From JAPOUP01 sp965221405 (GTDB lineage Bacteria; Pseudomonadota; Alphaproteobacteria; Rhodobacterales; Rhodobacteraceae): a stretch of 64,000 nt of DNA. This document shows, piece by piece, positions 8,474 to 15,705 of the stretch. Where the stretch lies: positions 2,666,001 through 2,730,000 of the forward strand of contig CBDCSE010000002.1 in NCBI GenBank assembly GCA_965221405.1, written 5' to 3'. Both the position numbers and the translations under genes were made by a program. Positions within the stretch are counted from its first letter, which is position 1, and each line of letters starts with the position of its first letter. The notes below the pieces were generated by a model that had not been told where the DNA came from, did not search any database, and saw only the letters and a program-made list of their open reading frames with translations.

Positions 8474-9181
8474 ATGGAGAAAGACTATGACACGGACCTG
8501 CCCCCCCCTCTGACACCCCGCCGCACCGCCACGGCGGTGCTGCTCGGCGCGGCCCTGATGCTGGGGCTGGCCGGCGGGGCTGACGCCGATCCGGCCACCG
8601 GGATGATCGACGGCAGCTACGCCGCGCAAATGCCCGCCTATTATCTGCACAAGACCCTGCGCCCGGGCGTGGCGAGAGTCTGCGTCGCTGTCACCGGCAC
8701 GACGGCCATGCTGACGGGGACCGTCAGGACGCAGGATCATGACGGTGACTGGACGCTCCGGCGGACCATTTCGCTCATGGCGGATTCGGGCACGCATGTC
8801 CCCCCGTCCGCGTTACCACCGGGTGAATTCTCCCCGGAAGGGATACTGCGACAGGTAATACCGGATGATGCATCACCGGATGAGGTCATGGAGTACTGGA
8901 TGGCCAGCAACCCCTGGTGGCGACACAACCGCTACCCTGCGGATCATTCCCCGCCCCATGCCGTCAATCCCCGGGGCGGGCGGGAGAACTGCGACTTTTA
9001 CGCGGCGGACGACCCGAAACGGCCCGTGAACTGGTGCCGGTGGCGGCGTTCCATCAAACCGGCGCACGGCTGGACCGGGCACCTGACATCAGATTCATCG
9101 GTGCTGCGCGTCCAGGTGCGGGATCACATCCTGAACATGCCGGGCCCCGTCGGGTTGGCGTACAATTCAACCTGCCCGTAG
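8474..9181 (+). CDS. Putative secreted protein with poly-C tract and two alternative starts
   Basis: The frame encodes a 235-residue protein with an N-terminal export signal (RRTATAVLLGAALMLGLAGG then ADA), followed by a mature part with several cysteines and tryptophans. I do not recognise the family. Two ATGs precede a run of eight C (8501-8508). ATG 8474 is in frame with the signal peptide but has a poor ribosome binding site and adds acidic residues. ATG 8487 has a good site (GGAGAAAG five bases upstream) but with C8 it stops after eight codons (MTRTCPPL). With C9 it would run straight into the signal peptide as MTRTCPPPLTPRR. The tract therefore decides which start is productive. The gene at 50449 has the same design. 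Role unknown; export to the periplasm or beyond is inferred. Confidence 0.65.
   Translation: MEKDYDTDLPPPLTPRRTATAVLLGAALMLGLAGGADADPATGMIDGSYAAQMPAYYLHKTLRPGVARVCVAVTGTTAMLTGTVRTQDHDGDWTLRRTISLMADSGTHVPPSALPPGEFSPEGILRQVIPDDASPDEVMEYWMASNPWWRHNRYPADHSPPHAVNPRGGRENCDFYAADDPKRPVNWCRWRRSIKPAHGWTGHLTSDSSVLRVQVRDHILNMPGPVGLAYNSTCP
8501..8508 (+). repeat. C8 homopolymer tract inside the start region
   Basis: Eight consecutive C lie between two candidate start codons and the signal peptide of the gene at 8474. Homopolymeric C or G runs of this size are known slippage sites in phase-variable genes. Here +1 would bring the start with the better ribosome binding site into frame. Confidence 0.6.
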
Positions 9182-9261
9182 GGCGCAGGGCGCTGCGACC
9201 CGCCCGGGCGGGCGGGAGCCGGACAGGTACCGCCTTGAGGGCCTGACCGCAGCGCTCAAAT

Positions 9262-9681
9262 TCAGGTTCTGCCGTAGTCTGGCCATTCGCCTCGGCATAT
9301 CGTCGGCATCGCCTGTTTCAGCTCGGAACCGTGACGGTTTCCCTTCCTCCGGTTGAACGTCTTTTTCGTCAACTGGAGATTATCCAGACTGTCGGATCCG
9401 TCTTTCGGTCTCGGGATGATGTGGTCAACCTCGATATCGGGGTTGAGACGCCGGTTCCATGGCCACCCCGTGTATAGGTTTGGAAGCGGGATACCGCAAA
9501 GGGCGTCCATTCCGTCCTGTTTCCGGTAAAGGTCGGGCATGTGTTTCCGGAGGGGGCTGGACACCACGGCGGTGCCGAAACCGAACGTGCCCCATTTCCG
9601 GCGCATCCGTGTCAGGGCCGTATGCGGTCTTGCTTTCCCAAGTCTTTCCTCAAACGGTTCCATCCATTTGGGTTGCTGCAC
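9262..9681 (-). CDS. HNH endonuclease
   Basis: The C-terminal half carries the HNH motif IEVDHIIPRPKDGSDSLDNL, followed by QLTKKTFNRRKGNR. The DH pair, the later Asn and the final N-R-K-G-N give the metal-binding beta-beta-alpha core. An upstream YRKQDGMDALCGIPLP resembles the usual zinc-knuckle or strand region, although only one cysteine is kept. The start is a GTG at 9681, with no better candidate. It sits alone inside the block that splits the ribosomal operon and is typical of phage- or IS-borne HNH cargo. No restriction partner or intron is seen around it. Intactness is plausible but unproven. Confidence 0.7.
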   Translation of the reverse strand: MQQPKWMEPFEERLGKARPHTALTRMRRKWGTFGFGTAVVSSPLRKHMPDLYRKQDGMDALCGIPLPNLYTGWPWNRRLNPDIEVDHIIPRPKDGSDSLDNLQLTKKTFNRRKGNRHGSELKQAMPTICRGEWPDYGRT

Positions 9682-9956
9682 CTACGTCCTGTGTAGGTGT
9701 TGAACGTCCCGGCGGCGTGATGTTTGACGCCGACGGTGCGGACGTTGCTAAGGCACTGCGGATCGCCCGCATGATCCGGGGCGGATCGGGGCGGAGCGCG
9801 GATCTGGCCGGGAAGTACGGTCCAGTTCAGCGAGTATATTTGTGACAAACGACAGTAGTCGCGACACATTGAGAGAGTCCTTCCCTAACTCGGGAACCGC
9901 GGCCATCCGACGGGACTCGAAGTCACCGGGAATTGCCGCGCGGATGATTTTCGGGG
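9682..9956. other. Stretch without a supportable gene, holding an IS-end-like repeat
   Basis: No coding frame here looks real. Positions 9811-9840 match 46588-46617 at 28 of 30 bases. Confidence 0.5.
9811..9840 (+). repeat. Dispersed 30-bp repeat, copy 1
   Basis: The core GTACGGTCCAGTTCAGCGAG recurs at 46588-46617 (28/30 identical over the full unit) and, with a 5-base insertion and a few changes, at 49321-49353. All three copies lie in IS-rich DNA, so a terminal repeat of one IS type is the likeliest explanation. Confidence 0.6.
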
Positions 9957-9985
9957 TTGGCATTGAGCGGACACTCACTTAAATA
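9957..9985 (+). promoter_or_regulatory. Predicted promoter driving rplJ-rplL-rpoB-rpoC
   Basis: TTGGCA at 9957-9962 and TAAATA at 9980-9985 are 17 bases apart, a good sigma-70-type match placed directly after the foreign block and about 235 bases before rplJ. Because the block contains genes on both strands, read-through from the rplK promoter would be poor, so an own promoter is expected here. Confidence 0.5.
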
Positions 9986-9989
9986 CGAT

Positions 9990-10221
9990 TTTTCGGGCGT
10001 GCGCGTGTGATTCGCGTATGCCCGGGTCGTCCGAGACGGTGGGTCGGTTCCGCTACGGCGGTTCCGGTAAGTCCTGCCCGAGACGGGTATCGGAAAGTTC
10101 CTCTTTGGGGCCTCCGCCTTCAAAGTGCGTTCGCGAAGGACCCGTTGCGGACCCGCAGGCCGGGGCGAAGGCTTCGGCGGATTCGAGCCGGAGGGGTGCC
10201 CTCCCAATGCGGAGTGAAACT
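9990..10221 (+). promoter_or_regulatory. Long rplJ leader, possible L10 autoregulatory site
   Basis: About 230 untranslated bases lie between the predicted start of transcription and rplJ. They are GC-rich with many self-complementary stretches. In bacteria the L10-L12 complex commonly represses translation by binding such a leader. The specific L10-leader fold cannot be confirmed by eye, so this is inference from position and length. Confidence 0.35.
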
Positions 10222-10740
10222 GTGGATAGAGCCCAGAAAGAGAAAGTGGTCGAGGAACTCGGCCAGATCTTCGAAAGCTCGGGCGTGGTGGTCATAGCCC
10301 GTTACGCCGGTCTCACGGTTGCCGAGATGCAGGATCTGAGGGGTCGCATGCGCGATGCCGGAGGATCAGTGCGTGTCGCCAAGAATTCGCTCGCCAAAAT
10401 CGCTTTGACCGGTACGCCAAACGAGGCGGTCTCGGGCTTCCTTAAGGGAATGTCGCTTCTGGCGTTCTCCGAGGATCCCGTCGCCGCAGCGAAAGTGGCG
10501 GAAGATTACGCCAGGGATAACAGCAAGCTGGAAATCCTCGGTGGTGCGATGGGCGAGACGATCCTTGACCGCGCTGGCGTCAAGGCGGTCTCCGAAATGC
10601 CATCGCGTGACGAACTTGTCAGGACTGTCGTTGGCTGTATCGGCGCACCCGCCGCGAATATCGCCGGAGCGATCGGCGCACCCGCCTCCAATGTCGCTTC
10701 GATCCTGTCCACAGTCGAAAAACGGGCGGAAGCGGCCTGA
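10222..10740 (+). CDS. rplJ: 50S ribosomal protein L10
   Basis: This is a complete L10 of 172 residues. It tethers the L12 dimers to the 50S stalk and, with them, regulates its own mRNA. I take the GTG at 10222 as the start because it gives the family N terminus (M)DRAQKEKVVEEL and is preceded by GGAG at a suitable distance. An in-frame ATG at 10207 would add five residues. The RNA-binding N-terminal domain (VAKNSLAKIAL) and the C-terminal helix that carries L12 (NVASILSTVEKRAEAA) are both present. It is the first gene after the foreign block. Confidence 0.95.
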   Translation: MDRAQKEKVVEELGQIFESSGVVVIARYAGLTVAEMQDLRGRMRDAGGSVRVAKNSLAKIALTGTPNEAVSGFLKGMSLLAFSEDPVAAAKVAEDYARDNSKLEILGGAMGETILDRAGVKAVSEMPSRDELVRTVVGCIGAPAANIAGAIGAPASNVASILSTVEKRAEAA

Positions 10741-10815
10741 TCACAACTCGCAACCGGGATGCCCGTGCCAGTGCTGGTGGCGGGACGCTGTAACATACCC
10801 ATAAGGAACGGAAAA

Positions 10816-11202
10816 ATGGCTGATCTGAAAGCCCTTGCTGAACAGATTGTTAACCTGACTCTCCTGGAAGCACAGGAACTCAAGACCATCCTGAAGGATG
10901 AGTACGGTATTGAACCCGCGGCTGGCGGCGCGGTGATGATGGCCGGTCCCGCGGCAAGCGCCGGACAGGATGGTGGCGGCGAGGAGGAAAAGACCGAATT
11001 CGACGTAATCCTTAAATCGTTCGGCTCATCCAAGATCGGCGTGATCAAGGAAGTACGCGCCATCACCAGTCTGGGCCTGAAAGAGGCGAAGGATCTGGTC
11101 GAGGCCGGAGGTAAGGCGATCAAGGAACAGGTCTCGAAGGAAGAGGCCGAGGATATCAAGACCAAACTGGAGGCCGCCGGAGCGGAGGTCGAGATCAAGT
11201 AG
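10816..11202 (+). CDS. rplL: 50S ribosomal protein L7/L12
   Basis: This is a complete 128-residue L12. The N-terminal dimerisation and L10-binding domain (ADLKALAEQIVNLTLLEAQEL) is followed by an Ala/Gly-rich hinge. The C-terminal factor-binding domain has the conserved KTEFDVILKSFGSSKIGVIKEVR and GLKEAKDLVEAGGKAIKEQV. L12 recruits and activates translational GTPases. An AAGGAACGG ribosome binding site precedes ATG 10816. Confidence 0.97.
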   Translation: MADLKALAEQIVNLTLLEAQELKTILKDEYGIEPAAGGAVMMAGPAASAGQDGGGEEEKTEFDVILKSFGSSKIGVIKEVRAITSLGLKEAKDLVEAGGKAIKEQVSKEEAEDIKTKLEAAGAEVEIK

Positions 11203-11239
11203 GATCCGCCGAAAGATCCGCGAAGCGGAAACATGTATG

Positions 11240-11316
11240 CTGGATCCGGCTATGCCGGATCCAGACGCCTGTGTCTTGGAAAGGGCTCCCGGAATGGAAG
11301 AGCCTTTCCCAAGCTG
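11240..11316 (+). promoter_or_regulatory. Paired hairpins in the rplL-rpoB intercistronic region
   Basis: A perfect 10-bp stem (CTGGATCCGG / CCGGATCCAG, 11240-11264, 5-base loop) is followed by a longer imperfect stem from CTTGGAAAGGGCTC to GAGCCTTTCCCAAG (11277-11316). Neither has a clear U run. Many bacteria have a partial terminator and an RNA-processing hairpin at this place to set the ratio of ribosomal protein to polymerase. That role is inferred here. Confidence 0.5.
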
Positions 11317-11446
11317 CGACGGCAGGTCGGGTGACGACCATTGGGACGGTCGTCTGGCATGGACCAGGCCGTAATCTGATCAAAGTCGCGCTGCCGGGCC
11401 CCGACGGCGGCCGCGCCCCGTCCGCGAGTCCGAAAGGCGAATTTCC

Positions 11447-14400
11447 ATGATCTCAAGCTACCTTGGACAGAAACGTCTCCGCAGGAACTACGGCAAGATC
11501 CGCGAAGTTCTCGAAATGCCCAATCTCATTGAGGTCCAGAAGTCCTCGTACGACCTCTTCCTGAATTCCGGTGATCGACCGGAACCGCAGGATGGGATGG
11601 GCATCAAGGGAGTCTTCCAGTCGGTCTTTCCGATCACCGATTTTGGCACCACAGCGCAGCTGGAGTTCCAGGGATACGACCTGGAACCGCCGAAATACGA
11701 TGTTGAGGAATGCCAGCAGCGCGGCATGACCTATTCCGCTCCGCTGAAGGTCACCCTCCGCCTGATCGTCTTCGATCTGGACTCGGATACGGGCGCAAGA
11801 TCGGTCAAGGACATCAAGGAACAGGATGTCTACATGGGTGACATGCCCCTGATGACCCACAACGGGACCTTTGTGGTCAACGGCACGGAGCGTGTCATCG
11901 TTTCCCAGATGCACAGATCACCAGGTGTTTTCTTCGACCATGACAAGGGCAAGACCCATTCGTCCGGCAAGCTCCTCTTCACCTGCCGGATTATTCCCTA
12001 CCGCGGCTCATGGCTTGATTTCGAGTTTGATGCCAAGGACTTCGTCTTCGCCCGTATTGACCGTCGCCGCAAGCTACCGGTCACGACGCTGCTCTACGCG
12101 CTTGGCATGGACCAGGAAGACATCATGGACGCCTATTACGACACGGTGCACTTCACGCTGCGGGAAGGTGAGGGTGACCGGATGTGGGTCACGCCATTCT
12201 TTCCTGACCGCGTGAGGGGTACCCGGCCCGTTCATGACCTGATCGACGCGGCGACGGGCAGGGTTATCGCGGAACAGGGCGAGAAGATCAGCCCGAAGGC
12301 CGTCAAGCAGCTGAAGGATGACGGGACCGTCACCGAACTTCTGGTTCCATTCGACCAGATTGTCGGCAGGTTCGCGGCCAAGGACATAATCAATGAGGAA
12401 ACCGGCGCGATCTATGTGGAGGCGGGCGACGAGCTGACCTGGGAAGTTGACAGGTCCGGAGATGTCAAGGGCGGCACGCTGAAGGAACTGCTTGACGCCG
12501 GGATAACCGACATCCCGGTTCTCGACATCGATAATGTCACGATCGGACCATACGTGCGCAACACCATGGCCACGGACAAGAACATGGATCGCCATACCGC
12601 GCTGCTGGATATATATCGGGTCATGCGGCCCGGCGAGCCGCCGACTCCGGAGACGGCCAGCGCCCTGTTCGATACCCTGTTCTTCGATAGCGAGCGTTAT
12701 GACCTCTCCGCTGTCGGCCGGGTCAAGATGAACATGCGTCTTGATCTCGACGCGCCGGATTTCCAGCGCACGCTACGCAGGGAAGATCTGGTCGCCTGTG
12801 TCAGGGCCCTGGTCGACCTGCGCGACGGCAGGGGCAGCGTGGATGACATCGATCACCTGGGTAACCGCCGGGTCCGCTCCGTCGGAGAGTTGATGGAAAA
12901 CCAGTATCGGGTCGGGCTGCTCCGGATGGAGCGCGCGATCAGGGAACGTATGTCATCGGTCGATATCGACACCGTAATGCCGCAGGATCTGATAAACGCG
13001 AAACCCGCCGCAGCGGCTGTCCGCGAATTCTTCGGATCATCGCAGCTTTCGCAGTTCATGGACCAGACCAATCCGCTGTCGGAGGTGACGCACAAACGCC
13101 GTCTCTCCGCACTTGGCCCGGGCGGCCTTACACGGGAACGCGCCGGCTTTGAGGTACGGGACGTTCACCCGACCCATTACGGAAGGATGTGCCCGATCGA
13201 AACGCCGGAGGGTCCCAATATCGGCCTGATCAATTCGCTCGCCACCTACGCTCGGGTCAACAAATACGGGTTCATCGAGACGCCATACCGCAAGGTAAGC
13301 GACGGGAAGGTCACCGACGAGTCCCTGTATATGTCCGCGACCGAGGAGATGCGGCATACCGTGGCACAGGCCAACGCGACGTTGACGGAGGAGGGAGAGC
13401 TCATAAACGAACTCGTGAACACCCGCAAGGCCGGCGAATACACGATGGCGCCCCGAGACACCGTCGACCTTATCGACGTGTCTCCCAAGCAGCTCGTGTC
13501 CGTCGCCGCCTCGCTCATTCCATTCCTCGAAAACGACGATGCCAACCGTGCGCTCATGGGATCCAACATGCAGCGCCAGGCGGTACCGCTGCTTCAGGCC
13601 GACGCTCCTTTCGTGGGAACCGGTATAGAAGGGAAGGTGGCGGTTGACTCCGGTGCGGCGATACAGGCGAGGCGGGCCGGCGTGGTCGACCAGGTCGATG
13701 CCCAGCGGATCGTCATCCACGTTTCCGGCAATCTCGATCCCGGAGACCCGGGTGTGGATATCTATCGCCTGCGCAAGTTCCAGCGTTCCAACCAGGATAC
13801 CTGCATAAACCAGAGGCCGCTCGTGAAGGTGGGTGATACGGTCGTCGGCGGTGAGGTCATCGCGGACGGTCCGTCCACCGATCTCGGCGAGCTGGCGCTC
13901 GGAAAGAACGTGGTGGTCGCCTTCATGCCCTGGAACGGTTACAACTATGAAGACTCGATCCTGATTTCCGAACGGATCGTGCGTGACGATGTCTTCACTT
14001 CCATCCACATCGAGGAATTCGAGGTCTCCGCACGCGACACCAAGCTCGGCCCGGAAGAGATCACCCGTGACATACCCAATGTCGGTGAGGAGGCGCTGCG
14101 CAATCTCGACGAGGCCGGCATCGTCTATATCGGTGCCGAGGTGGGCCCCTCGGACATCCTCGTGGGAAAGATAACGCCAAAGGGTGAAAGCCCGATGACC
14201 CCGGAGGTGAAGCTCCTTCGTGCCATCTTCGGGGAAAAGGCGAGCGATGTGCGCGACACTTCGCTCCGCCTTCCTCCCGGAAACTTCGGAACTGTTGTCG
14301 AGGTTCGCGTCTTCAACCGCCACGGCGTCGAGAAAGACGAGCGTGCGCTTCAGATCGAACGGGAGGAGGTCGACCGCCTCGCACGGGACCGCGATGACGA

Positions 14401-15592
14401 GCTCCATATCCTCGAACGCAACATCTACTCACGTCTCAGGGAGATGATCGTCGGCAGGACGGCGGTAAGGGGGCCGAAAGATGTCGCTCCGGAAACGGTG
14501 ATTGATAGCGACCTTCTGGACAGCCTTAGCCGCGGGCAGTGGTGGCAGCTCGCGCTCGGTGACGACACCGAGGCGGCGGCCGTGGAATCGCTTCACTCAC
14601 AGTTCGTTGCACAGAAAAAGACCTTGGAGGCGCGATTCACCGACAAGGTCGAAAAGGTCCGTCGCGGCGATGACCTGCCGCCCGGTGTGATGAAGATGGT
14701 CAAGGTTTTCGTGGCCGTGAAGCGGAAGCTGCAGCCCGGCGACAAAGTGGCCGGACGCCACGGTAACAAGGGGGTGATCTCGAAGGTGGTGCCGATCGAG
14801 GACATGCCTTTCCTCGCTGACGGAACCTCGGTCGACTTCGTTCTGAATCCGCTGGGTGTCCCTTCCCGCATGAATGTCGGGCAGATTCTCGAAACCCATA
14901 TGGGATGGGCGGCGCGGGGTCTCGGGCTTCAGGTCAATGAGGCGCTCCAGGAATACCGTCGCTCCGGTGACATGACGCCCGTGCGCGAGGCCATGCGCAT
15001 CGCATACGGTGACGACGCGTGGAATGACGGTATCGGCGACATGGAAGACGCGGACCTCGCTGAGGCCGCGTCAAGCGTTTCCGCCGGAGTGCCGATCGCG
15101 ACACCCGTCTTTGACGGCGCCAAGGAAGCCGATGTCAATGACGCGCTGCAGCGCGCGGGTTTTGACAGGTCAGGTCAGTCTGATCTCTATGATGGACGCA
15201 CCGGCGAGAGATTCTCAAGGCCCGTCACTGTGGGAATCAAGTATCTCCTGAAACTGCATCACCTGGTTGACGACAAGATCCATGCCCGTTCGACCGGCCC
15301 CTACTCTCTCGTAACCCAGCAGCCATTGGGCGGCAAGGCGCAGTTCGGCGGTCAGAGGTTCGGCGAGATGGAGGTCTGGGCGCTGGAGGCGTACGGTGCG
15401 GCGTACACCCTGCAGGAGATGCTGACGGTCAAATCCGACGATGTGGCGGGGCGCACCAAAGCATACGAGTCGATTGTCAAGGGCACGGAGGGCTTCGAAT
15501 CAGGCGTTCCGGAGTCGTTCAACGTGCTTGTCAAGGAAGTGCGCGGCCTAGGTCTGAACATGGAACTCGTCGAGGCCGAGGGAATGGAATAG
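11447..15592 (+). CDS. rpoB: RNA polymerase beta subunit
   Basis: This is a complete 1381-residue beta subunit. Recognisable blocks are the fork and rifampicin region (SSQLSQFMDQTNPLSEVTHKRRLSALGPGGL), the following RMCPIETPEGPNIGLINSLA, the active-site lysine region (AFMPWNGYNYEDSILIS), KMVKVFVAVKRKLQPGDKVAGRHGNKG, and the C-terminal GGKAQFGGQRFGEMEVWALEAYGAA clamp-anchor. Length is as usual for alphaproteobacteria. In the rifampicin segment the residues read as wild-type (Q-L-S-Q-F-M-D-Q, H-K-R-R-L-S-A-L-G). The ATG at 11447 gives the family start MISSYLGQKRLRRNYGKI. Confidence 0.98.
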   Translation: MISSYLGQKRLRRNYGKIREVLEMPNLIEVQKSSYDLFLNSGDRPEPQDGMGIKGVFQSVFPITDFGTTAQLEFQGYDLEPPKYDVEECQQRGMTYSAPLKVTLRLIVFDLDSDTGARSVKDIKEQDVYMGDMPLMTHNGTFVVNGTERVIVSQMHRSPGVFFDHDKGKTHSSGKLLFTCRIIPYRGSWLDFEFDAKDFVFARIDRRRKLPVTTLLYALGMDQEDIMDAYYDTVHFTLREGEGDRMWVTPFFPDRVRGTRPVHDLIDAATGRVIAEQGEKISPKAVKQLKDDGTVTELLVPFDQIVGRFAAKDIINEETGAIYVEAGDELTWEVDRSGDVKGGTLKELLDAGITDIPVLDIDNVTIGPYVRNTMATDKNMDRHTALLDIYRVMRPGEPPTPETASALFDTLFFDSERYDLSAVGRVKMNMRLDLDAPDFQRTLRREDLVACVRALVDLRDGRGSVDDIDHLGNRRVRSVGELMENQYRVGLLRMERAIRERMSSVDIDTVMPQDLINAKPAAAAVREFFGSSQLSQFMDQTNPLSEVTHKRRLSALGPGGLTRERAGFEVRDVHPTHYGRMCPIETPEGPNIGLINSLATYARVNKYGFIETPYRKVSDGKVTDESLYMSATEEMRHTVAQANATLTEEGELINELVNTRKAGEYTMAPRDTVDLIDVSPKQLVSVAASLIPFLENDDANRALMGSNMQRQAVPLLQADAPFVGTGIEGKVAVDSGAAIQARRAGVVDQVDAQRIVIHVSGNLDPGDPGVDIYRLRKFQRSNQDTCINQRPLVKVGDTVVGGEVIADGPSTDLGELALGKNVVVAFMPWNGYNYEDSILISERIVRDDVFTSIHIEEFEVSARDTKLGPEEITRDIPNVGEEALRNLDEAGIVYIGAEVGPSDILVGKITPKGESPMTPEVKLLRAIFGEKASDVRDTSLRLPPGNFGTVVEVRVFNRHGVEKDERALQIEREEVDRLARDRDDELHILERNIYSRLREMIVGRTAVRGPKDVAPETVIDSDLLDSLSRGQWWQLALGDDTEAAAVESLHSQFVAQKKTLEARFTDKVEKVRRGDDLPPGVMKMVKVFVAVKRKLQPGDKVAGRHGNKGVISKVVPIEDMPFLADGTSVDFVLNPLGVPSRMNVGQILETHMGWAARGLGLQVNEALQEYRRSGDMTPVREAMRIAYGDDAWNDGIGDMEDADLAEAASSVSAGVPIATPVFDGAKEADVNDALQRAGFDRSGQSDLYDGRTGERFSRPVTVGIKYLLKLHHLVDDKIHARSTGPYSLVTQQPLGGKAQFGGQRFGEMEVWALEAYGAAYTLQEMLTVKSDDVAGRTKAYESIVKGTEGFESGVPESFNVLVKEVRGLGLNMELVEAEGME

Positions 15593-15705
15593 CGATTGTG
15601 AAGGCCTGTGATGGCCCTTTCCTCCACTCTTTCGCCCGTCATGGACGCCGTGATACAGCGGTCGCCCCTCCGATGCACCGATGCCTGTTCCAGAAAGGTG
15701 AATAA

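Larger units (their letters stand above)
6883..9956. mobile_element. Foreign block splitting the rplKA / rplJL operon
   Basis: The stretch between L1 and L10 is usually short in bacteria; here it is about 3.3 kb. It contains an IS630-like transposase remnant, a short AT-richer hypothetical ORF, a likely transposase C-terminal scrap, a serine-recombinase C-terminal fragment, a putative secreted protein and an HNH endonuclease, on both strands. None of these is a ribosomal or housekeeping gene. Exact ends cannot be fixed from sequence alone. The right part carries a 30-bp sequence (9811-9840) found again at 46588-46617, probably an IS end. A new promoter for rplJ lies just beyond it. Confidence 0.8.

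Noticed and set aside
9262..9681. Group II intron HNH domain
   Set aside because: No reverse-transcriptase domain or intron domain V structure is nearby. It is a stand-alone HNH protein.
13037..14407. Long open frame antisense to rpoB, and similar ones antisense to rpoC, groL, atpD and clpA
   Set aside because: These mirror conserved genes in GC-rich DNA and have no motifs or ribosome binding sites.
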